From assembly GCA_944392155.1 (NCBI GenBank), contig CALXVR010000013.1, positions 1 through 42,750 of the forward strand: 42,750 bases of DNA. The letters are read 5' to 3'. Shown piece by piece: positions 32,857-42,249 of this stretch; position 1 is the first letter of the stretch, and each line of letters opens with the position of its first letter. The notes beneath the pieces are model-generated. The model saw only the letters and a program-made list of their open reading frames with translations. It did not search any database and was not told where the DNA came from. Both the position numbers and the translations under genes were made by a program. Source of the stretch: an uncultured Alphaproteobacteria bacterium (GTDB lineage: Bacteria > Pseudomonadota > Alphaproteobacteria > RF32 > CAG-239).

Positions 32857-34290
32857 ATGAAAAAAAATGCGAAAAAGCGTCTGCCCGGCTCTAAAGTAAA
32901 AAAACAAAGAAAATTTACCCGTAAAAAACAATTGCAACAAGTCCAATACGGTATTGGTCAGAAAATGATTAATTCCGTTCTTATTGCTTTGGACGAAGAT
33001 GATAAAATTCATGTTCGCAAGATTGTGGAAGGTCTTGATGAATATGATTTGGCTCGTTTAATTGAGGTTTTGGACATTAATCACCGGCGTCAATTGGTTG
33101 AGATTTTGGGTGACCATATTGATCCGGAAGTTTTTCCTGAACTTAATGATGTTGTTCAAGAGCAAGTTATTGAAACCTTAGACGAAGACCAACTGGTTAA
33201 TATCGTTAATGAGTTGGACTCTGATGATGCGGTTGAGATTTTGGAACATATGGATGATGATGAGCAAAAGTCCATCATCAACCAATTGGACCCTGAATTA
33301 AAATATCAGGTTGAATCTTCTCTTAATTATCCCGAAGATTCTGCCGGACGTATTATGGTGCGCAATTTTGTAAGCATGCCAGACCATTGGACGGTTAAAG
33401 AAGCGCGCCAATATTTACTCTCTGATACAGAGCTTCCTGATGAATTTTATACGATTTTCTTGACAGATTCTCTAACCTTGCATCCAACGGGAGAAATTAC
33501 CTTGGATAAGCTTTTGCGAGCTAAAGGAAATGAGAAACTTTGTAATATTATGGATTGCGAAATTGTGCCTGTTGATGTTTATACCGACAGAGAAGAAGTT
33601 GCGCATATGTTTCGCGAATATGGTTGGATGTCGGCCTCTGTTGTTGATAATAAGGGGCGGCTTATCGGTGTGATTAATATTGATGATGTCGTTAATATTG
33701 TGCACGAAGAAGCCGGCGAAGATATTATGCACTTGTCCGGTGCTGAAGAAGGCGATGTTTATAAGTCGGTTTTTGGAATCTTCAAATCCCGTTCCATTTG
33801 GCTGGTTACAAATTTGTTTGCGACGATTATGGCTTCAACCGTGGTTAAAGGCTTTCAGGACATTATTGCCGAAATTTCGGTTTTGGCTGTGTTGATGCCG
33901 ATTGTGGCTTCAATGGGCGGAACGACAGGAAATCAAACACTTGCCGTGGCTGTAAGAGCTTTGGGAACAAAGGAGTTAACCGCAAGCAATACTTTGAGAA
34001 CGGTTGGCAAGGAGTTTATGGTTGGGGTTATTAACGGGCTTTTGTTTGCTTGTTTAATTGGTTTGATAACGTGGTTTTTGTTTCCGGCAAGGCATGAACT
34101 TAGTGCTATTATTGCTATTGCAATGTTGTGTAATCTTTCTTTGGCAAGCTTGGCCGGTATCCTTATACCGCTTACTTTGCATAAGTTGAAAATTGACCCG
34201 GCCATAGCTTCCGGCGTATTTTTGATTGCTCTGACGGATTCAGGCGGTTATTTCATCTTTTTAGGCTTAGCTAAGCTGATTTTGTTCTAA
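32857..34290 (+). CDS. mgtE: Magnesium transporter MgtE
   Basis: 477 residues. It is an inner-membrane Mg2+ channel gated by its own cytoplasmic Mg2+ sensor. The first 35 residues are very basic. The helical N domain (about 45-160, HPEVF-like DHIDPEVFPELN, DSDDAVEILEHMDDDEQ) and paired CBS domains (about 170-290) follow. The membrane part from about 310 has MPIVASMGGTTGNQTLAVAV and ALTDSGGYFIFLGLAKLILF, with the acidic pore residue in TDS. A GGGGAGG ribosome site precedes ATG. Confidence 0.94.
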   Translation: MKKNAKKRLPGSKVKKQRKFTRKKQLQQVQYGIGQKMINSVLIALDEDDKIHVRKIVEGLDEYDLARLIEVLDINHRRQLVEILGDHIDPEVFPELNDVVQEQVIETLDEDQLVNIVNELDSDDAVEILEHMDDDEQKSIINQLDPELKYQVESSLNYPEDSAGRIMVRNFVSMPDHWTVKEARQYLLSDTELPDEFYTIFLTDSLTLHPTGEITLDKLLRAKGNEKLCNIMDCEIVPVDVYTDREEVAHMFREYGWMSASVVDNKGRLIGVINIDDVVNIVHEEAGEDIMHLSGAEEGDVYKSVFGIFKSRSIWLVTNLFATIMASTVVKGFQDIIAEISVLAVLMPIVASMGGTTGNQTLAVAVRALGTKELTASNTLRTVGKEFMVGVINGLLFACLIGLITWFLFPARHELSAIIAIAMLCNLSLASLAGILIPLTLHKLKIDPAIASGVFLIALTDSGGYFIFLGLAKLILF

Positions 34291-34380
34291 AATATCTGCA
34301 TATTTCCTATTAAAGGCTTTCTATCTCTGATTTTTTGCTTATAATGGAGCTTGTGTTTTTAACGTACGGGGAGGAACGGC

Positions 34381-34848
34381 GTGTTTTTAGGCTTGTGTGT
34401 AGCAATTACGGTTTTGGTTGCCGATCAAATATCTAAGTACTATATTCTTAATGAAGTCCTTGAAGACAGAGCCATGATTATTTATACATCATGGTTTAAT
34501 TTGGTGAAAGCATGGAATACGGGAGTAAGCTTCTCAATGTTTAATGACTTGGGAGGGCTGGGTGTCTTTTTGCTTTCATTTTTAGCATTGGGAATTATAA
34601 GTTTTTTAGTTATATGGTTGAAAAAAGAGCCTAGTTCTTTGGTTCGGGTTGCACTTGGTTTTATTATCGGCGGCGCTATCGGAAATTTAATTGATCGTAT
34701 TCGTCTCGGTGCGGTTTTTGACTTTTTGGACTTTCATATTGCAGATGCTCATTGGCCAGCCTTTAATGTGGCGGATAGTTTTATTTGTATCGGCGCAATT
34801 ATCATTATTGTTCATAGTTTGTTTAATAAAGAAAAATCAGTTATTTAA
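34381..34848 (+). CDS. lspA: Prolipoprotein signal peptidase (SPase II)
   Basis: 155 residues, four membrane helices. LspA cleaves the signal peptide of lipid-modified prolipoproteins. The aspartate pair is in GNLIDRIRLGAVFDF and FNVADSFI, and NTGVSFSMF is the usual third motif. The start is GTG with GGGGAGGAA eight bases upstream. It precedes a DUF3035 lipoprotein gene, a likely substrate, and two M16 peptidase genes. Confidence 0.95.
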   Translation: MFLGLCVAITVLVADQISKYYILNEVLEDRAMIIYTSWFNLVKAWNTGVSFSMFNDLGGLGVFLLSFLALGIISFLVIWLKKEPSSLVRVALGFIIGGAIGNLIDRIRLGAVFDFLDFHIADAHWPAFNVADSFICIGAIIIIVHSLFNKEKSVI

Positions 34849-34871
34849 GCAAGATCTGAAAAGGGGAAAAT

Positions 34872-35198
34872 ATGAAAAATTCTGTTTTGATTGTGATGGC
34901 TGCGGTACTTGTTTTAAGTGCGTGTAGCACTGAAACCAAGAGAAAACTTGGTTTGGTTAGTCAGGGACCTGATGAGTTTATGGTTATGTCCAGAGCACCT
35001 TTATCTTTGCCTCCGGAATATGGTTTGCGTCCCGTTAAAGATATGAGCGGTGTACAACAGCTTGATATGAGTGAACGAATGGCCGGAATGGATTTGTCTG
35101 AGCAAAAACTGATGGCTAAGATTGATGCCGCACAGACTGATGCTAATATTAAGGCCAAAATTGAAAAAGAATTTAGGGAAATGAATGCTGAAAAGTAA
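34872..35198 (+). CDS. DUF3035 lipoprotein
   Basis: 108 residues. The lipoprotein signal MKNSVLIVMAAVLVLSACS has a lipobox LSAC with the lipidated Cys at 18. VSQGPDEFMVMSRAPLSLPP then EYGLRPV is the DUF3035 signature, seen mostly in alphaproteobacteria next to lspA and M16 genes. Function unknown. The last codons overlap the next gene by 14 bases. AAAGGGG precedes the start. Confidence 0.9.
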   Translation: MKNSVLIVMAAVLVLSACSTETKRKLGLVSQGPDEFMVMSRAPLSLPPEYGLRPVKDMSGVQQLDMSERMAGMDLSEQKLMAKIDAAQTDANIKAKIEKEFREMNAEK

Positions 35199-36525
35199 AA
35201 AAAATTCCGCCTTTATTGCTTTGATGAGCATTTTTTTGTTTTGTGCTAAAGCTGAGGCAAAAATCTTTGATATGACCGAGTTTTACTTGAAAAACGGGTT
35301 GCAGGTTATTGTTATTCCCAACCATAAGGCTCCTATCGTGAGGCAGATGGTATGGTATAAAGTCGGCAGTGTTGATGAAGCCATGGGCAAAGGTGGTACG
35401 GCTCATTTGCTTGAACATTTGATGTTTCGGGGTACAAAAAAGGTCAAAGATTCTAAGTTTAACAGTATCGTGGCGCAAAATGGCGGTGACAGCAACGCTT
35501 TTACGGCACAGGATTTTACGTCTTATTATGAAACAATGGATGTCGGTCGACTTGAGCTTGCCATGGCTTTGGAAGCTGATCGTATGGAAAACTTAGATTT
35601 CAGCAAAAAATCATTCAAAAAAGAGAGAGATATTGTGTTTCAGGAACGGATGCAGGTTGTAGAAAATAATCCGTCTGCTTATTTTGGCGAAGCTTTACGG
35701 CGTGTTTTGTGGCAACAACATCCATATGCGCGTTCAATTTCGGGTACGCCGGAAGAGATTATGAAACTTAATAAAGATGATGTTATGGCTTTTTATGAAA
35801 GTTATTATGCCCCAAATAATGCCATTTTGGTTTTGTCCGGTGATATTGAACCGCAAGTTGCTAAAGTTTTGGCTGAAAAGTATTTTGGGGAGATTGAGCC
35901 TAGAAAGGTTGGACTGAAGGCAGATTTTCCAAAGCTTGATAAACAATTTGAGGCACGCTTGGAAATGAAGTTGCCGCAGATTAAGTCTGAGCGTATGGTC
36001 AAGCTTTATGTGGCGCCTTCGATTAATGTTGATAAAGAATTTGTTTATCCTTTGATGGTTTTAGCAGCTTATTTGGGCGAGGGTGAAACTTCAAAACTTT
36101 ATAAAAAGTTAGTTTTGGAGGAGAAGTCGGCATTAGGCGTTTCTGTTTCTTATGATTATACTTCCCGTAGTTTGGGCGGCTTAAGCGTTTCGGCAACGCC
36201 CAAAGAAGGTGTTGATACCAAGACATTTGAAAAAACTCTGAATAAGGCCTTAAAACAGGCAGTGGCTGAAATTAATATAGAAGAGATAGAAAAAACAAAA
36301 AATAAAATGTTGGCGGGGCAGGTCTATTTACGAGATAATCCTAATGATGCCGCTTATATTGTCGGAGCTATGGCCGCGGCAGGGATGTCTGTAGAAGATA
36401 TTGAGAATCATGCCGAGAATATTCGTAAAGTTTCGGCGGCAGAGGTTAGACAAGCAGCCCAAAAGTTGTTCGGCGGCGCAATTAATGTTACGGGGGTTAT
36501 TAAACCAACGGAGGAGGATAACTGA
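35185..36525 (+). CDS. M16 zinc peptidase, catalytic
   Basis: 446 residues with a signal peptide (about 1-25, ending AKAEA), so periplasmic. The inverted zinc motif HLLEH is at 74-78 and the downstream Glu falls near 150 in FQERMQVVENNPSAYFGEAL. The body is a double M16 alpha/beta repeat as in pitrilysin-type peptidases. The partner gene starts within its TGA. Pairs of this kind act as catalytic and non-catalytic halves. Confidence 0.92.
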   Translation: MLKSKKNSAFIALMSIFLFCAKAEAKIFDMTEFYLKNGLQVIVIPNHKAPIVRQMVWYKVGSVDEAMGKGGTAHLLEHLMFRGTKKVKDSKFNSIVAQNGGDSNAFTAQDFTSYYETMDVGRLELAMALEADRMENLDFSKKSFKKERDIVFQERMQVVENNPSAYFGEALRRVLWQQHPYARSISGTPEEIMKLNKDDVMAFYESYYAPNNAILVLSGDIEPQVAKVLAEKYFGEIEPRKVGLKADFPKLDKQFEARLEMKLPQIKSERMVKLYVAPSINVDKEFVYPLMVLAAYLGEGETSKLYKKLVLEEKSALGVSVSYDYTSRSLGGLSVSATPKEGVDTKTFEKTLNKALKQAVAEINIEEIEKTKNKMLAGQVYLRDNPNDAAYIVGAMAAAGMSVEDIENHAENIRKVSAAEVRQAAQKLFGGAINVTGVIKPTEEDN

Positions 36526-37946
36526 TGGTGCGCAGATATTATCATAAAACACGCTCCTATGATTGGTTGTGGTGGTTGCTGTTGGCTGTTTTGGCGGTTT
36601 ATGGCGGGTGGCGTCTTTATAATCGTTGGTTTGTTTTTAATCCGCGTGTGATACTAGAAAACGCAATGCTGAAAGAAAAAAGCTTTGATACAGAAGTAAA
36701 GGAGATTACATCTCCTAAGGCAAAGATTAAGGCTTATTTATTTCAAGATAAGACCAATCCTATTATCAGTATTAGTTTTTTGTTTAAAAATGCAGGGTTG
36801 TCTACCGATGAAAGCGCTGAGAGCGGCATAAGCACAATGGTGGCGTCTTTATTGACGGAAGGTGCCGGAAATTTAGACAGCCAAGCATTCAAAGAACTTT
36901 TGGAACAAAAAGCCATTGGTATGGGCTTTAGTGTGGATATGGATGATTTTTCGGGGCGTTTGCTGACCACTCGTGAAAATATGGATACGGCTTTTAAGCT
37001 GTTGAATTTGGCTCTGACAAAACCGAGGTTTGATGCTGAAGATATTCAGCGGACCAAGGCGCAGATGTTGACCGCGCTTAAGCGTCAAGTGGAGCATCCG
37101 TCGGGGATTTTGGCTTTGGCGGCGGCAAAAGAGATTTTTGGTGAGCATCCTTATGCCAGAAATCCGATTGGTGATGCCAAAGCGATTAAGAATATCAGTA
37201 AAGTCCAGTTGCAAAATTTTGTGCAGAACCATATCAGTCGGAGTAATTTGATGATTGGTATTGCCGGAGATGTGAGCGAAGAAGAAGCCGGCAAAATAGT
37301 TGATAAGATATTTGCAAACTTGCCGGAAAACGGGCGAATTGTGTTTGTTCGTGAAGCAGAGCTTACTTTTGACGGCAGAGTTAAGAATATTAATCAGCCT
37401 TCGGCGCAGATTATATCTTCTTTTGCAGCCAAAGGTATTGCACGGCAACATCCGGATTTTTATCCCTTATATATTGCAAATCATATTTTAGGCGGGGCTG
37501 GGCTTAATTCAAGGTTATCCGTGGCGGCTCGAGAAAATGAGGGGTTGACGTATGGAATTGATTCTTATTTGAGTTTGCAGGATAAAGCTCCGTTAATTCG
37601 CGGTGGCTTTTCGGCAACGCCCGAGAATTTTAACCGTGTGGTAGAGATTGTGAAAAAACAGTGGGCCAAAATGGCAAAAGACGGCGTGAGTGAGGATGAG
37701 CTTGATGAAGCCAAAGATTATTTGATAGCCTCATATAATCTGCGTTTTGCTTCGATTGATACGATTTCTTCCATTTTGGTTTATATGCAAAAGGATAATT
37801 TGGGACTTGATTTTTTACAAAAGCGTAATGCATATGTAAGACAAGTTACTCTTGATGATGTTAATCGGGTGGCAAAGGAATACTTTAAGCCCGAGCAGAT
37901 TGTGTTTGTTAATATCGGAAGTTTTGAGAAGCAGGGAGTTAAGTAA
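36525..37946 (+). CDS. M16-like peptidase, non-catalytic partner
   Basis: 473 residues. A membrane anchor (about 14-32, WLWWLLLAVLAVYGGW) replaces a cleavable signal. The M16 fold is evident (SISFLFKNAGLSTDESAESG, GMGFSVDMDDFSGRLLTTRE, YIANHILGGAGLNSRLSVA) but the H-x2-E-H zinc motif is missing, with SGISTMVASLL at that place. It should pair with the preceding enzyme. It overlaps the neighbouring genes on both sides (ATGA and TAATG), so the run is one operon. Confidence 0.9.
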   Translation: MVRRYYHKTRSYDWLWWLLLAVLAVYGGWRLYNRWFVFNPRVILENAMLKEKSFDTEVKEITSPKAKIKAYLFQDKTNPIISISFLFKNAGLSTDESAESGISTMVASLLTEGAGNLDSQAFKELLEQKAIGMGFSVDMDDFSGRLLTTRENMDTAFKLLNLALTKPRFDAEDIQRTKAQMLTALKRQVEHPSGILALAAAKEIFGEHPYARNPIGDAKAIKNISKVQLQNFVQNHISRSNLMIGIAGDVSEEEAGKIVDKIFANLPENGRIVFVREAELTFDGRVKNINQPSAQIISSFAAKGIARQHPDFYPLYIANHILGGAGLNSRLSVAARENEGLTYGIDSYLSLQDKAPLIRGGFSATPENFNRVVEIVKKQWAKMAKDGVSEDELDEAKDYLIASYNLRFASIDTISSILVYMQKDNLGLDFLQKRNAYVRQVTLDDVNRVAKEYFKPEQIVFVNIGSFEKQGVK

Positions 37947-39592
37947 TGTTTGAAAAAACAGTAAATAAAACAAAAGCATGGAAAAAACTGGAGAATCATT
38001 ATAAGCACCTTCGTAAGGTGGAAATGAAAGATATGTTTGCTTTTGATGAAGATAGAGCTAAAAAGTTCAGTATCAATTTGGAGCAGATGTATTTGGATTA
38101 TTCCAAAAACCGTATTAATGAACGCACAATGAAACTTTTGATGGCTTTGGCCAGAGAAAGCGGATTGGAAGAAAAAATTAAAGCAATGTTTGCCGGCGAG
38201 AAAATTAATGTTACCGAAAAACGTGCCGTGCTTCATCTGGCTTTGCGTAACCGCTCTAATAAGCCGATTTTGGTTGATGGCAAAAATGTTATGCCTCAGA
38301 TTAATGATGTTTTGGCTAAGATGAAAAAGTTTTCCGATGCGGTACGTTTTGGCGAGTTTAAGGGTTATACGGGCAAAAAACTGACAAATATCGTTAATAT
38401 CGGTATCGGAGGTTCTGATTTGGGGCCTTTTATGGCTTGTGAGGCTTTGCGTAAATATTGGGCTAAAGATATTAATTGCTACTTTATCTCCAATATTGAT
38501 GGAACGGCTTGTGCCGAAGTGTTGAATAAGATTGATCCGGAAACGACTTTGTTTATCGTGGCTTCCAAGACCTTTACGACCATTGAGACTTTGACGAATG
38601 CCAGAACTTGCCGCAAGTGGTTGGTTGATGCTTTGGGTGAGCATGCCGTTGCCAAACATTTTGTGGCTTTGTCCACCAACACACAAGAGGTTGAGAAGTT
38701 TGGCATTAACCCCGAGAATATGTTTGAATTTTGGGATTTTGTCGGCGGGCGCTATTCTATGTGGTCGGCTATCGGCTTGATTATTGCCATTGCGGTCGGA
38801 TTTGAAAACTTTGAGCGGATGCTTGAAGGCGCAAATGCGATGGACCAGCATTTTTACAATACGGATTTGGAGCATAATATTCCGGTGATTTTGGCAATGC
38901 TCGGCATTTGGTATAATAACTTCTTTGGGGTACATCGTTATTCCGTTATTCCTTATGACCAATATTTGCAATATGTGCCGATGTATTTGCAACAGCTTGA
39001 TATGGAAAGCAACGGTAAATTTGTGACCATTAACGGTGAATATGTTAAATATGCTACGGGACCGGTTTTGTTCGGTGGTGCGGGAACGGATGTTCAGCAC
39101 TCTTTTTATCAGCTGATTCATCAGGGAACGGAGATTGTGCCGATGGACTTTATTATTCCGGCAATCTCACATAATGAAATCGGTGAGCATCACGAGATTT
39201 TGGTTGCAAATGTGTTGGCTCAAGGCGAAGCCTTAATGCGCGGCAAAACGGTTAAAGAAGCGGCAGAAGAGCTTAAAAAGGCCGGAAAATCTCGCGAGGA
39301 AATCAATTATTTGAAGAAGTTTAAGAGCTTTGAGGGTAACAGACCGTCAAACACAATCGTCTTTAAGAAGATTGATCCTTATACTTTGGGTATGCTGATT
39401 GCGATGTATGAGCATAAGGTTTTTGTTCAGGGTGTGGTTTGGAATATTAACTCTTTTGACCAATACGGTGTTGAGCTCGGTAAGCAAATGGCTTTGAGTA
39501 TTTTGCCTGAGTTGCAGAATAATTCTTCCGAAAACAAGCATGATGCTTCAACCGGCTCGTTGATTGAGTTGATTAAGCGTTTGCGGAAGTAA
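37946..39592 (+). CDS. pgi: Glucose-6-phosphate isomerase
   Basis: 548 residues (E. coli 549). It interconverts glucose-6-phosphate and fructose-6-phosphate. NIGIGGSDLGPFMACEALR, SKTFTTIETLTNARTCRKWL, GGRYSMWSAIGL and EGNRPSNTIVF are the sugar-phosphate and catalytic segments. VELGKQMALSILPEL is the C-terminal family signature. It starts within the stop codon of the M16-like gene. Codon use looks like that of its neighbours. Confidence 0.97.
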   Translation: MFEKTVNKTKAWKKLENHYKHLRKVEMKDMFAFDEDRAKKFSINLEQMYLDYSKNRINERTMKLLMALARESGLEEKIKAMFAGEKINVTEKRAVLHLALRNRSNKPILVDGKNVMPQINDVLAKMKKFSDAVRFGEFKGYTGKKLTNIVNIGIGGSDLGPFMACEALRKYWAKDINCYFISNIDGTACAEVLNKIDPETTLFIVASKTFTTIETLTNARTCRKWLVDALGEHAVAKHFVALSTNTQEVEKFGINPENMFEFWDFVGGRYSMWSAIGLIIAIAVGFENFERMLEGANAMDQHFYNTDLEHNIPVILAMLGIWYNNFFGVHRYSVIPYDQYLQYVPMYLQQLDMESNGKFVTINGEYVKYATGPVLFGGAGTDVQHSFYQLIHQGTEIVPMDFIIPAISHNEIGEHHEILVANVLAQGEALMRGKTVKEAAEELKKAGKSREEINYLKKFKSFEGNRPSNTIVFKKIDPYTLGMLIAMYEHKVFVQGVVWNINSFDQYGVELGKQMALSILPELQNNSSENKHDASTGSLIELIKRLRK

Positions 39593-39604
39593 GAGACAAA
39601 CAAA

Positions 39605-41431
39605 ATGGCAATCAGAATTTTACCAAATAATCTGGTTAACCAGATTGCCGCCGGTGAGGTTATTGAGCGGCCGGCTTCCGTTGTCAAGGAGTTGGTGGAA
39701 AACTCTATTGATGCCGGAGCAACATCGGTTGAAGTTACTTTATCCGATGGCGGTAAAAGTCTGATTGTTGTTTCTGACAACGGCAAAGGTATTGATAAAG
39801 ACGAATTGCCGATTGCCGTGGAGCGGCATGCAACATCGAAGCTTCCGGATGATAACTTATTTAACATCAATTTTTTCGGGTTTCGCGGAGAGGCTTTACC
39901 CTCAATTTCTTCCGTGGCACGAATGTCTATTGTCTCTCGCCGAGAAGGTGCTGAAAATGCTTGGAAAATTGAGGTTAACGGCGGTGAAAAATCTGATGTC
40001 GTACCTGCAGCGCATCCGCGCGGAACGCGTATTGAGGTTCGGGACTTGTTTTATGCTGCGCCGGCAAGACTCAAATTCTTAAAGTCATCTGCTTCGGAAA
40101 CGGCACAATGTGTTGAAATTCTTAATAGAATTGCGCTGGCAAATCCGACAATCTCTTTCTATTTAACCGAAGATGGTAAGAAAAAAGTATCTCTAAATGC
40201 TTGTCAGGGTGAGTTGTTTGATTCCAGGCTCAAACGCTTAACTGATGTCATGGGTAGAGAATTTGGTGATAATTCGCTCCTGATTAACGCGCAGCGTGAA
40301 AATTTGCGGATTACGGGCTATGTGTCTTTGCCGACCTTGAATAAATCTAATTCATTATATCAGTATTTATTCGTTAATAATCGTCCGGTGCGGGATAAGT
40401 TGCTTTTGGGTGCCATAAAAGGCGCTTATCAAGATGTGTTGGCGCATAATCGGTATCCGATGGCGGCTTTGTATTTTGATATTGATCCGGCTTATGTTGA
40501 TGTAAACGTGCATCCGGCAAAGGCTGAGGTTCGCTTTTATGATAATGCTTTGGTGCGCGGACTTTTGGTGAGTTCTATTCGTCAGGCTTTGGCATTGGGC
40601 GACCACAAAACAGCCAATAACTTGGATTTGGCGGCCTTTGTGCAGGATAATATACCATCTTTCGGACAGAATGAGACAACAGTTCTGCGTGAGCATCAGC
40701 CTGTTTCGGCAAATTATCCGGTTTTTCAATCGGCTATGCCGCAGCCGAGGCGGCAGGTTTGTTTGCCGGATTTGGAGCGCAAATCCTTTTCCATTAAGGT
40801 TGATGAGCCGATAGTTTCTTCGGAAACTAATGTTGCTGAAGGGGAAGTCGGACCGCTCGGCTTAGCAAAAGCTCAATTCCATGATACCTATATTATCTCT
40901 CAAACCGAGGACAGCATTGTTATTATTGACCAACACGCCTCGCATGAGCGTATTGTGATGGAAAAGTTGAAAGCTTCGCTTTTGGCTGAAAACAAGGTGG
41001 CAACGCAGATTTTGCTTATTCCTGAAATTGTGGATTTGAGTATCAGCGAAAAAACACGGATTGTTGAAGCGGCGGAAGAACTGCAAAAGCTTGGCTTGGT
41101 GGTGGAAGAGTTTGGCTCTACGGCAGTTATTGTGCGTGAAGTTCCGGCATTAATCGGCGATTGTGATATCAAAGCCTTAATTCGGGATTTGGCCGGAGAA
41201 ATGGCGGAATGGGGCAAAGGTTTCAGCCTAACCGACAAGCTGCACACAATTTGTGCCACAATTGCTTGTCATGGTTCAGTCAGGGCAGGGCGCAAACTTA
41301 ATATTAACGAGATGAACCACCTCTTGCGCGATATGGAAAAAACCGAGCATTCCGGTCAATGCAACCATGGCCGCCCGACTTATGTCGAACTCAAGTTAAA
41401 AGATATAGAGAAGTTGTTTGAACGCCGCTAG
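39605..41431 (+). CDS. mutL: DNA mismatch repair protein MutL
   Basis: 608 residues. The GHKL ATPase part has IAAGEVIERPASVVKELVEN, SIDAGAT, DNGKGI and FRGEALPSISSVA. The C-terminal domain carries DQHASHERIVME, CHGSVRAGRK and CNHGRPTYVEL, the metal-binding set of MutL proteins that nick DNA themselves, as expected where MutH is absent. The ATG is 13 bases after pgi. The stop is three bases before the 126-bp palindrome. Confidence 0.96.
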   Translation: MAIRILPNNLVNQIAAGEVIERPASVVKELVENSIDAGATSVEVTLSDGGKSLIVVSDNGKGIDKDELPIAVERHATSKLPDDNLFNINFFGFRGEALPSISSVARMSIVSRREGAENAWKIEVNGGEKSDVVPAAHPRGTRIEVRDLFYAAPARLKFLKSSASETAQCVEILNRIALANPTISFYLTEDGKKKVSLNACQGELFDSRLKRLTDVMGREFGDNSLLINAQRENLRITGYVSLPTLNKSNSLYQYLFVNNRPVRDKLLLGAIKGAYQDVLAHNRYPMAALYFDIDPAYVDVNVHPAKAEVRFYDNALVRGLLVSSIRQALALGDHKTANNLDLAAFVQDNIPSFGQNETTVLREHQPVSANYPVFQSAMPQPRRQVCLPDLERKSFSIKVDEPIVSSETNVAEGEVGPLGLAKAQFHDTYIISQTEDSIVIIDQHASHERIVMEKLKASLLAENKVATQILLIPEIVDLSISEKTRIVEAAEELQKLGLVVEEFGSTAVIVREVPALIGDCDIKALIRDLAGEMAEWGKGFSLTDKLHTICATIACHGSVRAGRKLNINEMNHLLRDMEKTEHSGQCNHGRPTYVELKLKDIEKLFERR

Positions 41432-41433
41432 GG

Positions 41434-41559
41434 GAAAATCGGGCTCTGTGGTCGACTAATACAGAATTAGCGGGACGCAAACATCCTCACGTACGTTTAT
41501 GTACGCTGCGGTGTTTTTGCCCTAAATTCTTATTATTCGTCGCACATATCCCGATTTTC
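41434..41559 (+). repeat. 126-bp imperfect palindromic element, copy A
   Basis: GAAAATCGGG at 41434 pairs with CCCGATTTTC ending at 41559. Inside, CTAATACAGAATT faces AATTCTTATTAT, and GACGCAAACATCCTCAC faces the complementary region up to GGTGTTTTTGCCC. The apex is GTAC-N6-GTACGCT. Length and inner blocks equal copy B at 32326. It directly follows mutL. Confidence 0.85.
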
Positions 41560-41767
41560 GGTTTGGCACAGGAGGAGAGGTGGTTGGCTTTGTGGCTGAC
41601 TAATACAGAATTAGCGGGATGCAAACATCCTCACGTACGTTTATGTACGCTGCGGTGTTTTTGCCCTAAATTCTTATTATTCGTCGCACATATCCCGATT
41701 TTCGGTTTGGCACAGGAGGAGAGGTGGTTGGCTTTGTGGCTGACTAATACAGAATTAGCGGGACGCA
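41454..41767 (+). repeat. Tandem repeat, 144-bp unit, 2.2 copies
   Basis: Units start GACTAATACAGAATTAGCGG at 41454, 41598 and 41742 (the last is partial). Copies differ by very few bases. The unit contains most of the palindromic element plus CGGTTTGGCACAGGAGGAG and a short G/T-rich tail, so a second, nearly complete hairpin lies at about 41598-41703. No gene is supported in 41432-41783. Confidence 0.93.
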
Positions 41768-41783
41768 CAAAATAAATACAAAA

Positions 41784-41822
41784 AAAACAGGCGGTAATTT
41801 TTTTATTACGGCCTGTTTTTCT
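41784..41822. terminator. Bidirectional terminator
   Basis: AACAGGC-GGTAAT pairs with ATTAC-GGCCTGTT; A and T runs lie on both sides. It follows the minus-strand orphan gene. Confidence 0.85.
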
Positions 41823-41828
41823 TTGATG

Positions 41829-42089
41829 TTAGTTGTTGGCAATTATGTCTTCAACAAAGCTTTTTAGCGTTATTAAATCATCTCTGAATATTCGTCGTCG
41901 ATTTAGTATGGTTGCATTGTTTTGCAATTTTTCAATGTTTTCTAGCAAAACTTTTGCAGGAATTGTTGCTTTGGTGAAAAAAGCGGAACAACAAAGCATC
42001 CATACTTGGCGATAATATCTGTCTGATGGATTTTTTTCTACATATTGAGCATATTTGTTTATCAGCTCAATGATATGTTTCTTTTCCAT
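41829..42089 (-). CDS. Hypothetical small protein
   Basis: Not recognised. 86 residues from ATG 42089 (MEKKHIIELINKYAQYVEKN), preferred over an upstream start because the leader AAAACATATATT is the same as that of the HAD-like gene at 12475. Predicted helical, with a cysteine pair (MLCCSAFF). No ribosome site. It stands alone, convergent with mutL, with a terminator after it. Confidence 0.65.
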   Translation of the reverse strand: MEKKHIIELINKYAQYVEKNPSDRYYRQVWMLCCSAFFTKATIPAKVLLENIEKLQNNATILNRRRIFRDDLITLKSFVEDIIANN

Positions 42090-42186
42090 AATATATGTTT
42101 TTAATAGTTGTTTGGACAAAAAATAGCTCTTTTTTGACAATAAGTCAATAAAGAAGATTTTTATTATCAATAATCAAAAATAATGC

Positions 42187-42215
42187 TTGACGTTTAAAGA
42201 CGAATTGATTAAAAA
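42187..42215 (+). promoter_or_regulatory. Putative tRNA-Ser promoter
   Basis: TTGACG (42187-42192), 17-base spacer, weak -10 TAAAAA (42210-42215). The -35 lies in the GCTTGAC block shared with tRNA-Arg and tRNA-Ile. Confidence 0.45.
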
Positions 42216-42249
42216 AGCTATGCAAACACGGATTGCCGTTAATGATTAT

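Noticed and set aside
37781-39121. Long minus-strand open frame opposite pgi
   Set aside because: The plus strand clearly encodes Pgi. The opposite frame has no family features and is a codon-bias shadow.
41563-41775. Plus-strand open frame across the 144-bp repeats
   Set aside because: It exists only because the unit length is a multiple of three. It has no ribosome site or protein-like composition, and the hairpin explains the sequence better.
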